A stretch of 61,815 bases of DNA. Origin: Anaeramoeba ignava (Eukaryota > Metamonada > Anaeramoebidae). Under the pieces are notes generated by a model, which was given only the letters and a program-made list of their open reading frames with translations, did no database searches and had not been told where the DNA came from. The DNA lies in contig JAPDFW010000031.1 in the NCBI GenBank assembly GCA_028826165.1, forward strand, positions 1 to 61,815, written 5' to 3'. The translations under genes and the position numbers were made by a program. Shown here one piece after another: positions 1-10,493 of this stretch (positions are counted from its first letter, which is position 1; the number at the start of each line of letters is the position of its first letter).

Positions 1-2374
1 AATAATAAATAATTAATTAAAATATTTTTAATTTATAATTTTATTTTTATTTTTGACACATTATCAACAGCAATATTCAATAAAGCTCCACATCCATTTT
101 CTTGAATATCTTGATTATTTTGGGAAATTATTCATTGCTTTAATAATAGGTTCAATTCCTTTTAAATTTCTAATTTCAATTTTGTTTTCTATTTTTTTGG
201 AAATAAATTGAAATTGAAATTGAAATTGAAATTGAAATTGAAATTGATTTTTTTGGAAATAAATTGAAATTGAAATTGAAATTAATTTTTTTGGATTTTT
301 GGAAATAAATTGAAATTAATTAAATATTTTTTTGATTAATAATTAATAATAAATAATTGATTAAAATATTTGGATTTTTGATTATTTTTTGATTACCTTT
401 ATTAAAAGCAGCAATATTCCATAAAGCTCCACATCCATTTTTTTGAATATCTTGATTATTTGGGAAATTATTCATTGATTTAATAATAGGTTCAATTCCT
501 TTTAAATTTCTAATTTCAATTTTGTTTTCTATTTTTTGGAAATAAATTGAAATTGAAATTGAAATTAATTTTTTTTTGGATTTTTGGAAATAAATTGAAA
601 TTAATTAAATATTTTTTTGATTAATAATTAATAATAAATAATTAATTAAAATATTTGGATTTTTGATTATTTTTTATGTTTTATTTTTATTTACCATTAC
701 CAACAGCAATATTCCATAAAGCTCCACATCCTTGTTTTTGAATATCTTGATTATTTGGGAAATTATTCATTGCTTTAATAATAGGTTCAATTCCTTTTAA
801 ATTTCTAATTTCAATTTTGTTTTCTATTTTTTTGAAAATAAATTGAAATTGAAATTGAAATTGAAATTAATTTTTTTTTGGATTTTTGGAAATAAATTGA
901 AATTAATTAAATATTTTTTTGATTAATAATTAATAATAAATAATTGATTAAAATATTTGGATTTTTGATTATTTTTATTTTTACCTTCATTAAAAGACAG
1001 ATTATTTAAAAAGCCCAACATCCTGTTTTTGAATATCTTGATTATCTAATTTCAATTTGGTTTTCTATTTTTGGAAATAAATTGAAATTGAAATTGAAAT
1101 TGAAATTAAATAAATATTTTTTTGATTAATAATTAAAAATAAATAATTGATTAAAATATTTGGATTTTTGATTATTTTTATTTACCTTTATTAGCAGCAA
1201 TATTCAATAAAGCTCCACATCCTTTTTCTTGAATATCTTGATTATTTGGGAAATTATTCATTGATTTAATAATAGTTTCAATTCCTTTTAAATTTCTAAT
1301 TTCAATTTTGTTTTCTATTTTTTTATTAGGAAATAAATTGAAATTGAAATTGAAATTGAAATTAATTTTTTTTTGGATTTTTGGAAATAAATTGAAATTG
1401 ATTAAATATTTTTTTGATTAATAATTAATAATAAATAATTAATTAAAATATTTTAATTTATAATTTTATTTGTTTATTTTTATTTACCTTTATCATTAGC
1501 AGCAATATTAATTAAAGCTCCACATCCTTTTTCTTGAATATTTTGATTATTTGGGAAATTATTCATTGATTTAATAATAGGTTCAATTCCTTTTAAATTT
1601 CTAATTTCAATTTTGTTTTCTATTTATTTTTGATATTTTTTTATTGGGAAATAAATTTGAAATTGAAATTGAAATTGAAATTAATTAATTTTCTCATTTC
1701 ATTTTATAAATTAAATTTTTAAATTTTTGATGAGAATTGGAAATGTAAAAATTATGGAAATAAATATTTGTTTTTTGTTATAAATTTTCTTACCTGAATT
1801 AATTGCAATATTAATTAAAATTGAAATAGATTTTTCTTGAATAATTTGATTATTTGGATAATTATTGATTGTATTGATAATTGTTTTAATTCCATTTAAT
1901 TTAGAAATTTCAATTCCTTGTAATTTCCGATTTTCTATTTCTTCTCCTTTTTGTTTTGTGAAAGAAGAAAAGAAAAAGATTTAAATTTGCAAATAATTCA
2001 TTTTCTTTTTTTCTTTTGATTTTTGATTTGTTAAAAAAAGAAATTAATTTACTTTTTAATCCTCCTGAAAATATTAATAAAGCTTCAGATGCTTTTATTT
2101 GAATATCTTCATTATTTGGGAAATTATTCATTACATTTATAAGAGGTTCAATTCCATTAAATTTTTTTATTTCTATTTGATTATCTTTAAAATTTCAATT
2201 ATTATTATTATTTTTAATATTATTATTCAAAAATTGTTTCAAAAAAATAAATATTTTACCTTCATTTTCTTTTGCAAATTTTTGTAAAATAAAACATCCA
2301 TTTTCTTGAATTTTGATTATTTGGAAATTTATTCATACATTCGACAATAAAAGGAATATCAATTTCAATTAATT
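1..2374 (-). CDS. Armadillo-repeat exon array, 3' part of a BTB-coiled-coil-ARM gene (partial, partly decayed)
   Basis: Nine exons on the minus strand, each encoding about one 42-residue armadillo-type repeat of the pattern GIEPIIKxMNNFPNNxDIQ...GALxNIA. Exons lie near 2374-2260, 2184-2053, 1934-1794, 1619-1488, 1314-1186, 1064-985, 823-695, 528-397 and 188-about 61. Intact exons end in one codon base (often AAAG or AATG before GTAA) and restart with two bases after ATAG, so introns are phase 1 on both sides and exons can be duplicated without breaking frame. Introns carry GAAATT repeats and are near copies of each other. Such ARM arrays usually bind proteins; the partner is unknown. Damage is visible: the exon at 1064-985 lost its middle and contains stops, the exon at 188-61 has one extra base (TTTT at 118-121), and the exon at 2374-2260 lacks two bases. 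The array runs off the window start. Confidence 0.65.
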
Positions 2375-2455
2375 CTTTTGTTTTTGGTTTAAAAATATTA
2401 AATTAAATTAAATTAAATTAAATTTTCTTTTTTTTTGTTTTTGAGTTTGATTTAC

Positions 2456-3227
2456 TTTGATCTTGTTGTTGAATTGAATTTGAAAGATCTTGTAAAAAAT
2501 TTGTTGTTTTTTCTGGTGATTGAAGAATTTGAATTTTTAATTTTTGATTTTCAATTTCATTTTGAATATTTTTGATTTGTGGATTAATTTTTGAATAAAA
2601 TTCATTTTTTCTTTTTTCAATTTCATTGTTAAAATCTTGAATTATTTTTTCAATTTCATTTAAATTTTCATTTTTAATTTCAATTTCTTGAATTTTCTTT
2701 TCAATTATTTCTAAATATTTATTTTTTTGGAATTTAATTCTATTTTTTATTTCTTGAATAATTTTTTCTAAATTTTCATTTTCATTTTCAATTTTGTTTT
2801 GTTGAATAAATTCTTTAAATTCTTGAATTTCTTTCCTGTTTTGTTCAAATTCATTTTTAAATTGTTGAATTGTTTCTTCAAATAATTTTAAATCTTCTTC
2901 TGTTTTTAATTTGGGAAAATTTATTAATTCTTGATATTTTTTATCAATTTCTTCCAAATTTATATTCTTTCTTTCTTTGAATTTATTTTGAATTTCTTCA
3001 ATTTTTTTTTGAAAATTTTCTAAATCTTTTTTTCTATTTTGTTCAAATAAATCTTTCAAATTAATAATTCTTTTATTAAATTCTTGTAAATATTCTTTTT
3101 TCATTTTTTCATTATTTTGAATTAATTGTTGAAATTTTTCTTGAATTTCTTTTTTCCATTTTTTATATTCTTCTTGAATTTCTTCAATTTCTTTTTTAAT
3201 TTTTTCTAATTTTTCTTTTTCTTTTTA
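2456..3227 (-). CDS. Coiled-coil segment linking the BTB gene to the ARM array
   Basis: Open frame rich in Lys, Glu, Gln and Ile with clear heptad character over about 255 residues. It is in the same frame as the BTB gene upstream and follows two consecutive TAA codons at 3230-3225. Forty in-frame codons precede its first Met at 3104, and no T-rich promoter element lies in front of that Met, so I infer it belonged to, or is read through from, the BTB gene. Unspliced, the frame stops at 2418. A GTAAAT donor at 2455 and an AAAAG acceptor at 2375 define an 81-base intron that joins it in phase 1 to the first ARM exon, matching the phase of the intact ARM introns. A separate gene starting at 3104 is the alternative. 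Confidence 0.55.
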
Positions 3228-3230
3228 TTA
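3225..3230 (-). other. Tandem in-frame stop codons TAA TAA
   Basis: Two consecutive TAA codons end the BTB frame. The same frame continues for another 257 codons of coiled coil and then, after one intron, into ARM repeats. No GT dinucleotide near the stops would allow them to be spliced out. Decay, readthrough or a gene boundary are the options. Confidence 0.75.
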
Positions 3231-4526
3231 TTCTTTTTGGAAATCAAGTTGAAGAATCTGATTCTTTTGTAAAGGTTGAAATTCTTTTTCTTTAAATTCT
3301 TCAATATTTGAATTTAATAAAGCAATTTTATTTTGAAGTTGGGAAATGGATTTATTTTTGATTTGTTGAATTTGAAATTGATTAATTGATTTTGTTTGTG
3401 AAATTTGATTTAATAAATTTGAAAAAGAATTTTCATTTTCATTTTCATTTATTTCATTTTCATTTTGATTTGTTTCAAATTTAATTAATTTTATCAATTT
3501 TTTCTGATTATTTTGATTCCATTTTTGTTCAATTTGTTGAATAATTTGAAGTTGATTTGGAATATTTTGATTTAAAGAAATTAATCCAATAAAATTGTAA
3601 ATTTGATTTTGATTTAAATATTTATCAAAATTTGGATTTGAAATAATAAATTGAATATTTTGGAAAATAAATTTTTCACAATTTTGAGAAAGATTTTGTG
3701 AATTAATTTCTTGAGATTTGAAATAAATTTCCAAAATATTTTCAATATTAAAAATTGATTGAATTTCAAGTTCAATTTTGAATTGAATTTCTTTTAATTT
3801 AATTTGATTTGCAAATTTAAAATATTCATCAAATTTTCGTTTATCAAATTTAAATTTTCCATTATAAAAAAATTTAATAATTGGTTTAACAATTTCAGAA
3901 CTAAAATTATTAAAATAAATTGAATTAAATTTATTTTCTCTTCTGTTTATCATAAAATATTTTGAACGAGCTTCTAAAATTGATTTATGACAAGGAATTG
4001 AAATTTTATCTTTTCCACAATAAATTTGAAAATCTGAAGTTTTTTTATTTCCAAACATTAAACCAATTTGTTTATTTGCTTGATTTATTAAGAATTTATT
4101 GAATTTTTTAATTTTGGATTGAATTTCTTCATTTTGATTTTGATTTTGAATTTTATTTTGATTTTGATTTTGATTTTGATTTTGATTTTGATTTTGATTT
4201 TGAATGATGTTTTGAATGATGTTTTGAATGATGTTTTGAATGATGTTTTGAATGATGTTTTGAATCAATTTGTTTTGAATCAATTTGTTTTGAATCAATT
4301 TGTTTTGAATGATGTTTTGATTCAATTTGTTTTGAATGATGTTTTGATTTTTTGATTTTGATTTTGATTTTGATTTTGATTTTGATTTTGATTTTGATTT
4401 TGATTTTGATTTTGATTTTGATTTTGATTTTGATTTTGGCTTATGCTTTGAATGATGTTTTGAATGATGTTTTGATTTTGGATTTGATTTTTTTGTTGAA
4501 TTAATTTGTTTTGGAGAATCACTCAT
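3228..4526 (-). CDS. BTB-BACK protein with Lys-Ser and Asn-Gln repeats
   Basis: A 432-residue frame from ATG at 4526 to TAA at 3228. Residues 1-60 are basic with Lys-His-Ser and a long (Lys-Ser)n run coded by the AAATCA hexamer. Residues 60-135 are Asn-Ile-Ile-Gln, Asn-Lys-Leu-Ile-Gln and Asn-Gln repeats. A BTB/POZ domain follows at about 160-260 (SDFQIYCG, then IPCHKSILEARSKYF), then a helical BACK-like region with NIENILEIYF. The C-terminal 70 residues begin a coiled coil that continues in frame beyond the double stop. BTB proteins typically dimerise and act as Cullin-3 adaptors or scaffolds; the target here is unknown. The frames opposite and alongside the repeats are by-products of the hexamer. 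Confidence 0.8.
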   Translation of the reverse strand: MSDSPKQINSTKKSNPKSKHHSKHHSKHKPKSKSKSKSKSKSKSKSKSKSKSKSKSKSKNQNIIQNKLNQNIIQNKLIQNKLIQNKLIQNIIQNIIQNIIQNIIQNIIQNQNQNQNQNQNQNQNKIQNQNQNEEIQSKIKKFNKFLINQANKQIGLMFGNKKTSDFQIYCGKDKISIPCHKSILEARSKYFMINRRENKFNSIYFNNFSSEIVKPIIKFFYNGKFKFDKRKFDEYFKFANQIKLKEIQFKIELEIQSIFNIENILEIYFKSQEINSQNLSQNCEKFIFQNIQFIISNPNFDKYLNQNQIYNFIGLISLNQNIPNQLQIIQQIEQKWNQNNQKKLIKLIKFETNQNENEINENENENSFSNLLNQISQTKSINQFQIQQIKNKSISQLQNKIALLNSNIEEFKEKEFQPLQKNQILQLDFQKE

Positions 4527-4917
4527 TTTTTCTTTTTTATTTTAATTTTATTTTTTTAAAAAAGGAAAATTATTTTTTAATTGGAATAAATAAAATAAAT
4601 ATTTGAGAAATAATAATAAATCAATAATAAAAATGATTTTCTTTTCATTTTTATTTTGGAATTAAATTTAAATTTTAATTTTTTATTGATAATTTTTTGT
4701 TTAAATAAAATTTGAAAATTTATTTTTCCTCTTTTTTTTTGTTTATTGAAATAATAATAAATTAATAAGTAATTAACAATTATTTTGTTTTTATTTCATT
4801 TATATTTTATATTTTTATTATTATTTATTATTAAATTTGATTTTTATTTTGTTAAATTGAATAATAAAAAAATATTTACTTAATTTTAAATTTTGAAAAG
4901 AAAAAAAATGAAAAAAA

Positions 4918-5345
4918 ATAAAAAATGGAATAAAGAATATTAAATAATTAAATTTAGAATTAATTCTATTTTATATATTTTATTAATTATTTTTTTATTT
5001 AAAATAATATAAAATTATTCCCAATAATTTAATAAAATTAATAAAATATTTTAATTAATTTATTTAAAAATGGAATAAAGAATATTAAATAATTTAAATT
5101 CAGAATTAATTCTATTTTATATATTTTATTAATATTTCTTTATTTAAAATAATATAAAATTATTCCCAAAAATTTAATAAAATTAATAAAATATTTTAAT
5201 TAATTTATTTCAAAAATGGAATAAAGAATATTAAATAATTAAATTTAGAATTAATTCTTTTTTATATATTTTATTAATATTTCTTTATTTAAAATAATAT
5301 AAAATTATTCCCAAAAATTAAATAAAATTAATAAAATATTTTAAT
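4918..5345. repeat. Tandem repeat family A, three units of about 145 bp
   Basis: Units start with TGGAATAAAGAATATTAAAT near 4923, 5069 and 5217 and each contains TTATTCCCAA about 95 bases later. The same family recurs in inverted orientation at 16825-17205 and as a single unit at 21372-21490. Confidence 0.8.
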
Positions 5346-5485
5346 AAAGAAAAAATTGAATTTGAATACTATTTAATTTAATAATTTAAATTTAAATTGT
5401 ATTTCTTTTTTAAACTGGATTAATATTTTCATTGCTTAAATTGATATTTTTGATTATTTATTTTTATATTTCATTGATTAATATT

Positions 5486-5765
5486 TTGAAAAAGAAAATA
5501 TTGAAAAAATAAATTAATAAATTATTATTTTAATAATAAAATTGAATAATAAATCATTTTTTAAATTAATTTCTAAATTAAATATTAAATTAAACTTATT
5601 CTCATTTTTTATATTTGATTGTTTAATATTGAAAAAAGAAAATATTGAAAAATAAATTAATAAATTATTATTTTAATAATAAAATTGAATAATAAATTAT
5701 TTTTTAAATTAATTTCTAAATTAAATATTAAATTAAATTTATTCTTATTTTTTATATTTGATTGA
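5486..5765. repeat. Tandem repeat, two units of about 142 bp
   Basis: Two near-identical copies beginning at the AAATAAATTAATAAATTATT motif near 5507 and 5649. Each runs through ATTTCTAAATTAAATATTAA to TTTTATATTTGATTG. A partial relative lies just upstream of 17240. Confidence 0.7.
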
Positions 5766-5965
5766 TTAATTGAATTTTATTTTTTTTGGATTTTGATTTT
5801 TTTTGGAATAAAGAAAAAATAAAAAAATAATAAAAGAGGGGATTAGAAAATGAATTATTTTGAATTAAAAGAAAATAAGGAGAATTTTGTTTATTGATTA
5901 TTTTTTTGATCAAAAAAAAGAGAAAAAAAAATTTATTTTAGGGGATTTAAAAATTAATTGAAAAA

Positions 5966-5999
5966 TTTCATTTTCATTTTTATTTTCATTTTTAAAAAA
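5966..5999 (+). promoter_or_regulatory. T-rich CAT promoter/5' UTR element
   Basis: TTTCATTTTCATTTTTATTT and a further TTTTCATTTTTAAAA directly precede the ATG at 6000. The element is shared with most genes in the window, so I place the start at 6000 rather than at the Met codon formed inside the element at 5958. Confidence 0.5.
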
Positions 6000-6558
6000 A
6001 TGCTTTCAAGAATAATTCCAACAAAACCAATCAAAACACAAACAAAAACAATTTTTATTAATAAAATTGAAAGATTAATGCATGAAGAATATAAATTAAG
6101 GAAAAAGCAAAAAGAAATGAAAGATCGAAAAGAAATTGAAGAAGTGATTGAGAAAAGCAAAGTATGTCGATTAGGATTATCAGTTGAAAACAAACCTTAT
6201 GTAGTTCCAATGTCATTTGGATATGCAAACAACACATTATATTTTCATTCAAACTCCAAAAGGGAAAAAAATGGAATATTTGAAAAAGAATAGTTATGTA
6301 TGTTTTGAGTTTGATTCCAATGTTAAAATTGTTGAAGAAACTCTTCCTTGTCATTGGACTTGCCATTTTGAAAGTGTTATTGGTTATGGTCATGTTTCTT
6401 TTGTTGAGGATGTTGATGAGAAAAAGAAAGCTATGGATATTATTATGAAGCAATATGGATGGGAAAGTAAATCTAATCTTTATGATCCACAATCTTTTAA
6501 AGTAGCGAAAGTTTTTAAATTGAAGATAGATAGTATAACTGGGAAAAAAAACAAATAA
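6000..6558 (+). CDS. NimA-like pyridoxamine-phosphate-oxidase-fold flavoprotein, one +1 frame break
   Basis: Two overlapping frames together give a full PNPOx-like split-barrel protein of the NimA type. The first carries EVIEKSKVCRLGLSVENKPY and VVPMSFGYANNTLYFHS. The second continues with GKKMEYLKKNSYVCFEFDSN, HWTCHFESVIGYGHVSFVED and AVFKL-like C-terminal strands. The frames join if one A of AAAA at 6258-6261 is ignored (+1), which gives about 185 residues with no gap against the family pattern. Proteins of this family bind flavin; the bacterial members include 5-nitroimidazole reductases, but the substrate here is not known. The first 25 residues (MLSRIIPTKPIKTQTKTIF) are basic, lack acidic residues and resemble a mitochondrial or hydrogenosomal presequence (inference). 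The break may be an assembly error, decay or frameshifting; conserved residues flank it on both sides, which argues against an intron. Confidence 0.75.
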
Positions 6559-6617
6559 GAAACAAAGGAAAAGAAAAGAAATATTTTTACTTTTTAGGGA
6601 TTTTTAATTAAAAATAT

Positions 6618-6664
6618 TTTTCAATTTTTCATTTTTTTCATTTTTTCATTTTTTTGTTTTTAAA
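6618..6664 (+). promoter_or_regulatory. T-rich CAT promoter/5' UTR element of DHX8
   Basis: Repeated TTTTTCA units end in TTTTTAAAA immediately before the ATG at 6665. Only about 60 bases separate it from the preceding PNPOx-fold gene. Confidence 0.5.
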
Positions 6665-9600
6665 ATGCAACAACTAAAATTCATTTCTTTAATTTCAAAA
6701 GTTTGTACTGAACTTGAAAATAATGTTGGAATTAAACAAAAATTTGTTGCAGAATTTATTGTAGAAATTTGGGAAAATTCAAAAACATTGGAAGAATTTA
6801 AACAAAATTTAAAAGAAAAACAAGCAGAATTTCCAGAAAATTTTGTAACAAATATATATAATATAATAAGTAGATTACATCCGAATGCAAAAAAGAAAGA
6901 AAATTTAAAAGAAAATTTAAAAGAAAATTTAAAAGAAAATTTAAAAGAAAATTTAAAAGAAAATTTAAAAGAAAATTTAAAAGAAAATGAACATAAACCT
7001 CATTCTCATCATTCACATTCACATCATCATAATGATCATAATCATTATAGGGAAAATAATCCATGACACAGAAATACTCAAAACCGTTGGAATCAAAAAG
7101 AAAAAATAGAGAAAAAAATTGAAGAAGAAGATGAAGTGAAAAAAAATGCGCATTTTTATAACGAAAGGGAAACCATTGATGAAGAGCCCATACAATATAA
7201 AATATATTCAGGAGAAGTTACTGGAATAAGAGACTTTGGGTGTTTTGTGCGACTTGATGGAGTTCGTGGAAAACGAGAAGGGCTCTGTCACATCACGCAA
7301 ATGAAGAAAACTGGAAGAGTTTTAGATCCACATGAAATTGTACATAAAAAGCAGAGAGTGTTTGTGAAAGTTCTTGCTTATGCGGGAAGTAAAATTAGTT
7401 TATCAATGAAGGAGGCTGATCAATCAAATGGTGAAGATCTTTTTCCAAGAGAAATTGTTGATTCTGAAAAGAAGACTTCTTTATATGATCCATTAAGAAG
7501 TAATCCAACAAGACCTAATGATTTGAATGAAGGCGCTATGGCGTTAAGCATGTATGCATTTAACAAGGAAAATCAAAACGAATTTTATTTATTTCAGAAA
7601 TTTATATTGAATTTGAAATTCAAATTGAATTTAAAAATATTATTGAAATTTATATTTATTTTGATTAAAACGAAAATCGGAAAAAAAAAACAAACAGTCA
7701 TCAAACATAAAAATTTCTATTATATTATTATTATATTATTATTATTATATTATTATCATTATATAACAACAAAATATCGCAACTGCATAATTTTTTTTTA
7801 TTCACAAACAAAAACAATCAGGCAAGAAAAAAAGCACACAAGACGAGACCTTCCAACACCCGAAAGATGGATCCAAAAGCAGCTTGAGTCTGCAGGGGTT
7901 CTAGACATTCGTGAGCAAACAAACTACAACGAAGAAACAGGAGTACTTGATCTAGATATGGAAGACGAGATGGAGGAGGATCTAGAAATCGAGCTTAACG
8001 ATGAAGAGCCGACATTTCTGCGGGGACAAACACGGCACACAATGGCGCTATCGCCGATCAAAATCTTGAAAAATCCTGATGGATCACTTGTTCGCGCAGC
8101 AATGACCCAAGTTACGTTGGCAAAAGAACGCAAGGAAGTTCGAGAGCAGCAAAGAAACCAAATGCTGGAAAGTATCCCCAAAGATATTAACCGTCCTTGG
8201 ATCGATCCACTTCCGGAAGAAGGAGAACGCCATTTGGCACTGGATCTGCGCGGATTGGGTATGGCACAAGAAGATCTTCCAGAATGGAAAAAATCCACTT
8301 TTTGGGAAAACAGTCGCATACGGAAAGAAGACCAATTTGTCAATTAAGGAGCAGCGCGAATCACTGCCGATCTTCAAGCTGCGAAACGAACTGATGAGCG
8401 CAATTAGGGACAATCAAGTGCTGATTTGCGTAGGAGAAACAGGATCAGGAAAAACAACGCAGATCACGCAATATCTTGCGGAAGACGGATATGCAAAAGA
8501 AGGACGGATCGGATGCACGCAGCCAAGACGAGTCGCCGCAATGAGCGTTGCGAAGAGAGTTAGCGAGGAGTTTGGCTGCCGTTTGGGTCAAGAGGTTGGA
8601 TATTCAATCAGATTTGAAGATTTCACAAGTAATGAAACCGTGATCAAATACATGACGGATGGAATGCTTCTTCGGGAGTGCTTGATAGACCCTGATCTGA
8701 CTGGATATTCCGTTGTAATGCTTGATGAAGCGCACGAACGTACGGTGCACACTGATGTTCTTTTTGGCCTTCTTAAAGAAACGGTGAAAAGAAGACCTGA
8801 TCTAAAATTAATTGTTACTTCGGCAACACTGGATGCAGAAAAGTTTTCCGATTTCTTCTTCGAATGTCCCATCTTCACCATCCCAGGTCGCAACTACCCC
8901 GTTGAGATCTTATACACAAAAGAGCCCGAATCAGACTATCTCGACGCAGCGCTCATCACAGTCATGCAGATCCATCTGGCAGAGCCACCGGGAGATATCC
9001 TATTGTTTTTAACAGGACAAGAAGAAATCGACACTGCTTGTCAGATTCTTTTTGAGCGTGTAAAATCACTTGGTCCAAAAGCGCCTGAGCTGATGATCCT
9101 CCCCGTTTATTCTGCACTTCCTTCTGAGATCCAAACCCGAATTTTCGAACCAACGCCAAAGGGATCAAGAAAGGTTGTTATCGCAACAAACATTGCGGAG
9201 ACTTCATTAACAATTGACGGAATATATTATGTGATCGATCCAGGGTTTGTGAAGCAGAAATGCTACAACCCAAGATTGGGGATGGATTCGCTTGTTGTAA
9301 CACCGATCTCACAGGCAGCAGCAAGACAGCGCGCAGGGCGAGCCGGAAGAACAGGTCCTGGAAAATGTTTCCGACTTTACACAGAATCTGCTTATCATAA
9401 TGAAATGTTCCCAAATACAATTCCCGAGATCCAGCGCACAAATCTCGGCACAACTGTTCTCACCCTCAAAGCGCTTGGAATCAACGATCTCCTCCACTTC
9501 AATTTCATGGATCCGCCGCCGACTCAATCCCTCGTTTCCGCCATGGAACAGCTCTACATGCTCGGCGCTCTCGATGAGGAGGGTTTGCTTACGAAATTGG

Positions 9601-10343
9601 GAAGACAAATGGCTGAATTCCCCCTCGATCCTCCTTTGTCTAAGATGCTTATTTCCTCCGTTTCTTTCGGTTGTGCTGAGGAAATTCTTACCATCGTCTC
9701 AATGCTTTCCGTTGAATCCGTTTTTTATAGACCAAAAGAAAAACAGGCTCAAGCTGACCAGAAAAAAGCAAAGTTTATTTCTCCTGATGGCGACCATCTT
9801 ACTCTCCTCAATGTCTATGAATCCTGGAAAAGAAATAAATTCAGTAATCCTTGGTGCTTTGAGAATTTTATCCAGCCAAGATCCCTCAGAAGAGCTCAAG
9901 AAATCAGAAAGCAAATTCTCGCAATTTTGGATCGGCAAAAATTGGACGTTGTTTCTTGTGGAACTGCAACTGTTCCTATTATCAAATCAATTGTTTCAGG
10001 ATATTTTACAAAAGCCGCTAAAAAAGACCCTCAAGAAGGTTATAAAACTCTTGTTGAAGGTCAAACTGTTTATATCCATCCAAGCTCAGCTCTTTTCCAA
10101 GTTAAACCTCAATGGGTTGTTTATCACGAACTCGTTCTTACTTCAAAGGAATATATGAGAAATGTTTCTTTTATTGACCCTAAATGGCTCGTTGAATTCG
10201 CCCCAAAGTTTTATAGAATTGCTGATCCTACTAAATTGACTAGACGTAAAAAATCTGAAAAACTTTTACCTTTATGGGATAGGTTTCTTCAAAATCAAGA
10301 TTCTTGGAGACTTTCTAAACAAAAGAGGATTAGAAGAAATTAA
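6665..10343 (+). CDS. DHX8: Spliceosomal DEAH-box helicase DHX8/Prp22, with in-frame TGA and one +1 frame break
   Basis: Prp22/DHX8 releases mature mRNA from the spliceosome. In order: an N-terminal helical domain (ISLVS-like [20 protein letters not shown]), eight KENL repeats and a His-rich stretch in place of the animal RS region; an S1 domain at about 7190-7440 ([19 protein letters not shown]); a linker with [16 protein letters not shown] and [13 protein letters not shown]; and a helicase core with [10 protein letters not shown] near 8434, LDEAHER near 8720, SAT near 8820 and [14 protein letters not shown] near 9330. The C-terminal helicase-associated and OB regions follow ([15 protein letters not shown]). 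About 1135 codons after removing a probable intron at 7552-7821; human DHX8 has about 1220. Two breaks: TGA at 7064-7066 in the low-complexity linker, and one surplus T in TTTTT at 8299-8303. An essential gene should not be broken, so this is an assembly error, a spare copy or recoding. GC content is clearly higher between 7825 and 9700 than around it. Confidence 0.85.
7552..7821 (+). other. Probable 270-base in-frame intron of DHX8
   Basis: GTATGC donor and ATCAG acceptor bound an AT-rich insert with TATTAT repeats that other Prp22 proteins lack. Its length is divisible by three and contains no stop, so unspliced RNA stays open. Splicing joins LSM to [11 protein letters not shown], close to the expected linker between S1 and helicase core. 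Confidence 0.55.
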
Positions 10344-10389
10344 AATACAAACAAAAGAAAAAGAAAAACAAATTTAGAAAAAAAATTAA

Positions 10390-10493
10390 AATCAAATTTA
10401 GAAAAAATTTAGAAACAAATTTAGAAACAAATTTAGAAACAAATTTAGAAACAAATTTAGAAACAAATTTAGAAACAAATTTAAAAACAAATT
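10390..10493. repeat. 12-bp AAATTTAGAAAC repeat
   Basis: About eight units of AAATTTAGAAAC just downstream of the DHX8 stop, passing directly into the hexamer array. Confidence 0.75.

Larger units (their letters stand above)
4560..5940. other. Intergenic region made of AT-rich tandem repeats
   Basis: No credible coding frame on either strand. The region separates the minus-strand BTB gene from the plus-strand PNPOx-fold gene, so both promoters should lie here. Most of it is the two tandem repeats listed separately. About 160 bases after 5770 are non-repetitive. Confidence 0.6.

Noticed and set aside
6200-6262. Intron instead of a frame break in the PNPOx-fold gene, using AAAAG at 6258-6262 as acceptor
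   Set aside because: Any GT donor upstream would remove the SFGY...LYFHS segment that is conserved in the family.
7064-7066. TGA read as a sense codon in this organism
   Set aside because: TGA ends the centriolin-like (29298) and BEACH (35537) genes at sensible positions, and no other conserved protein here has an internal TGA.
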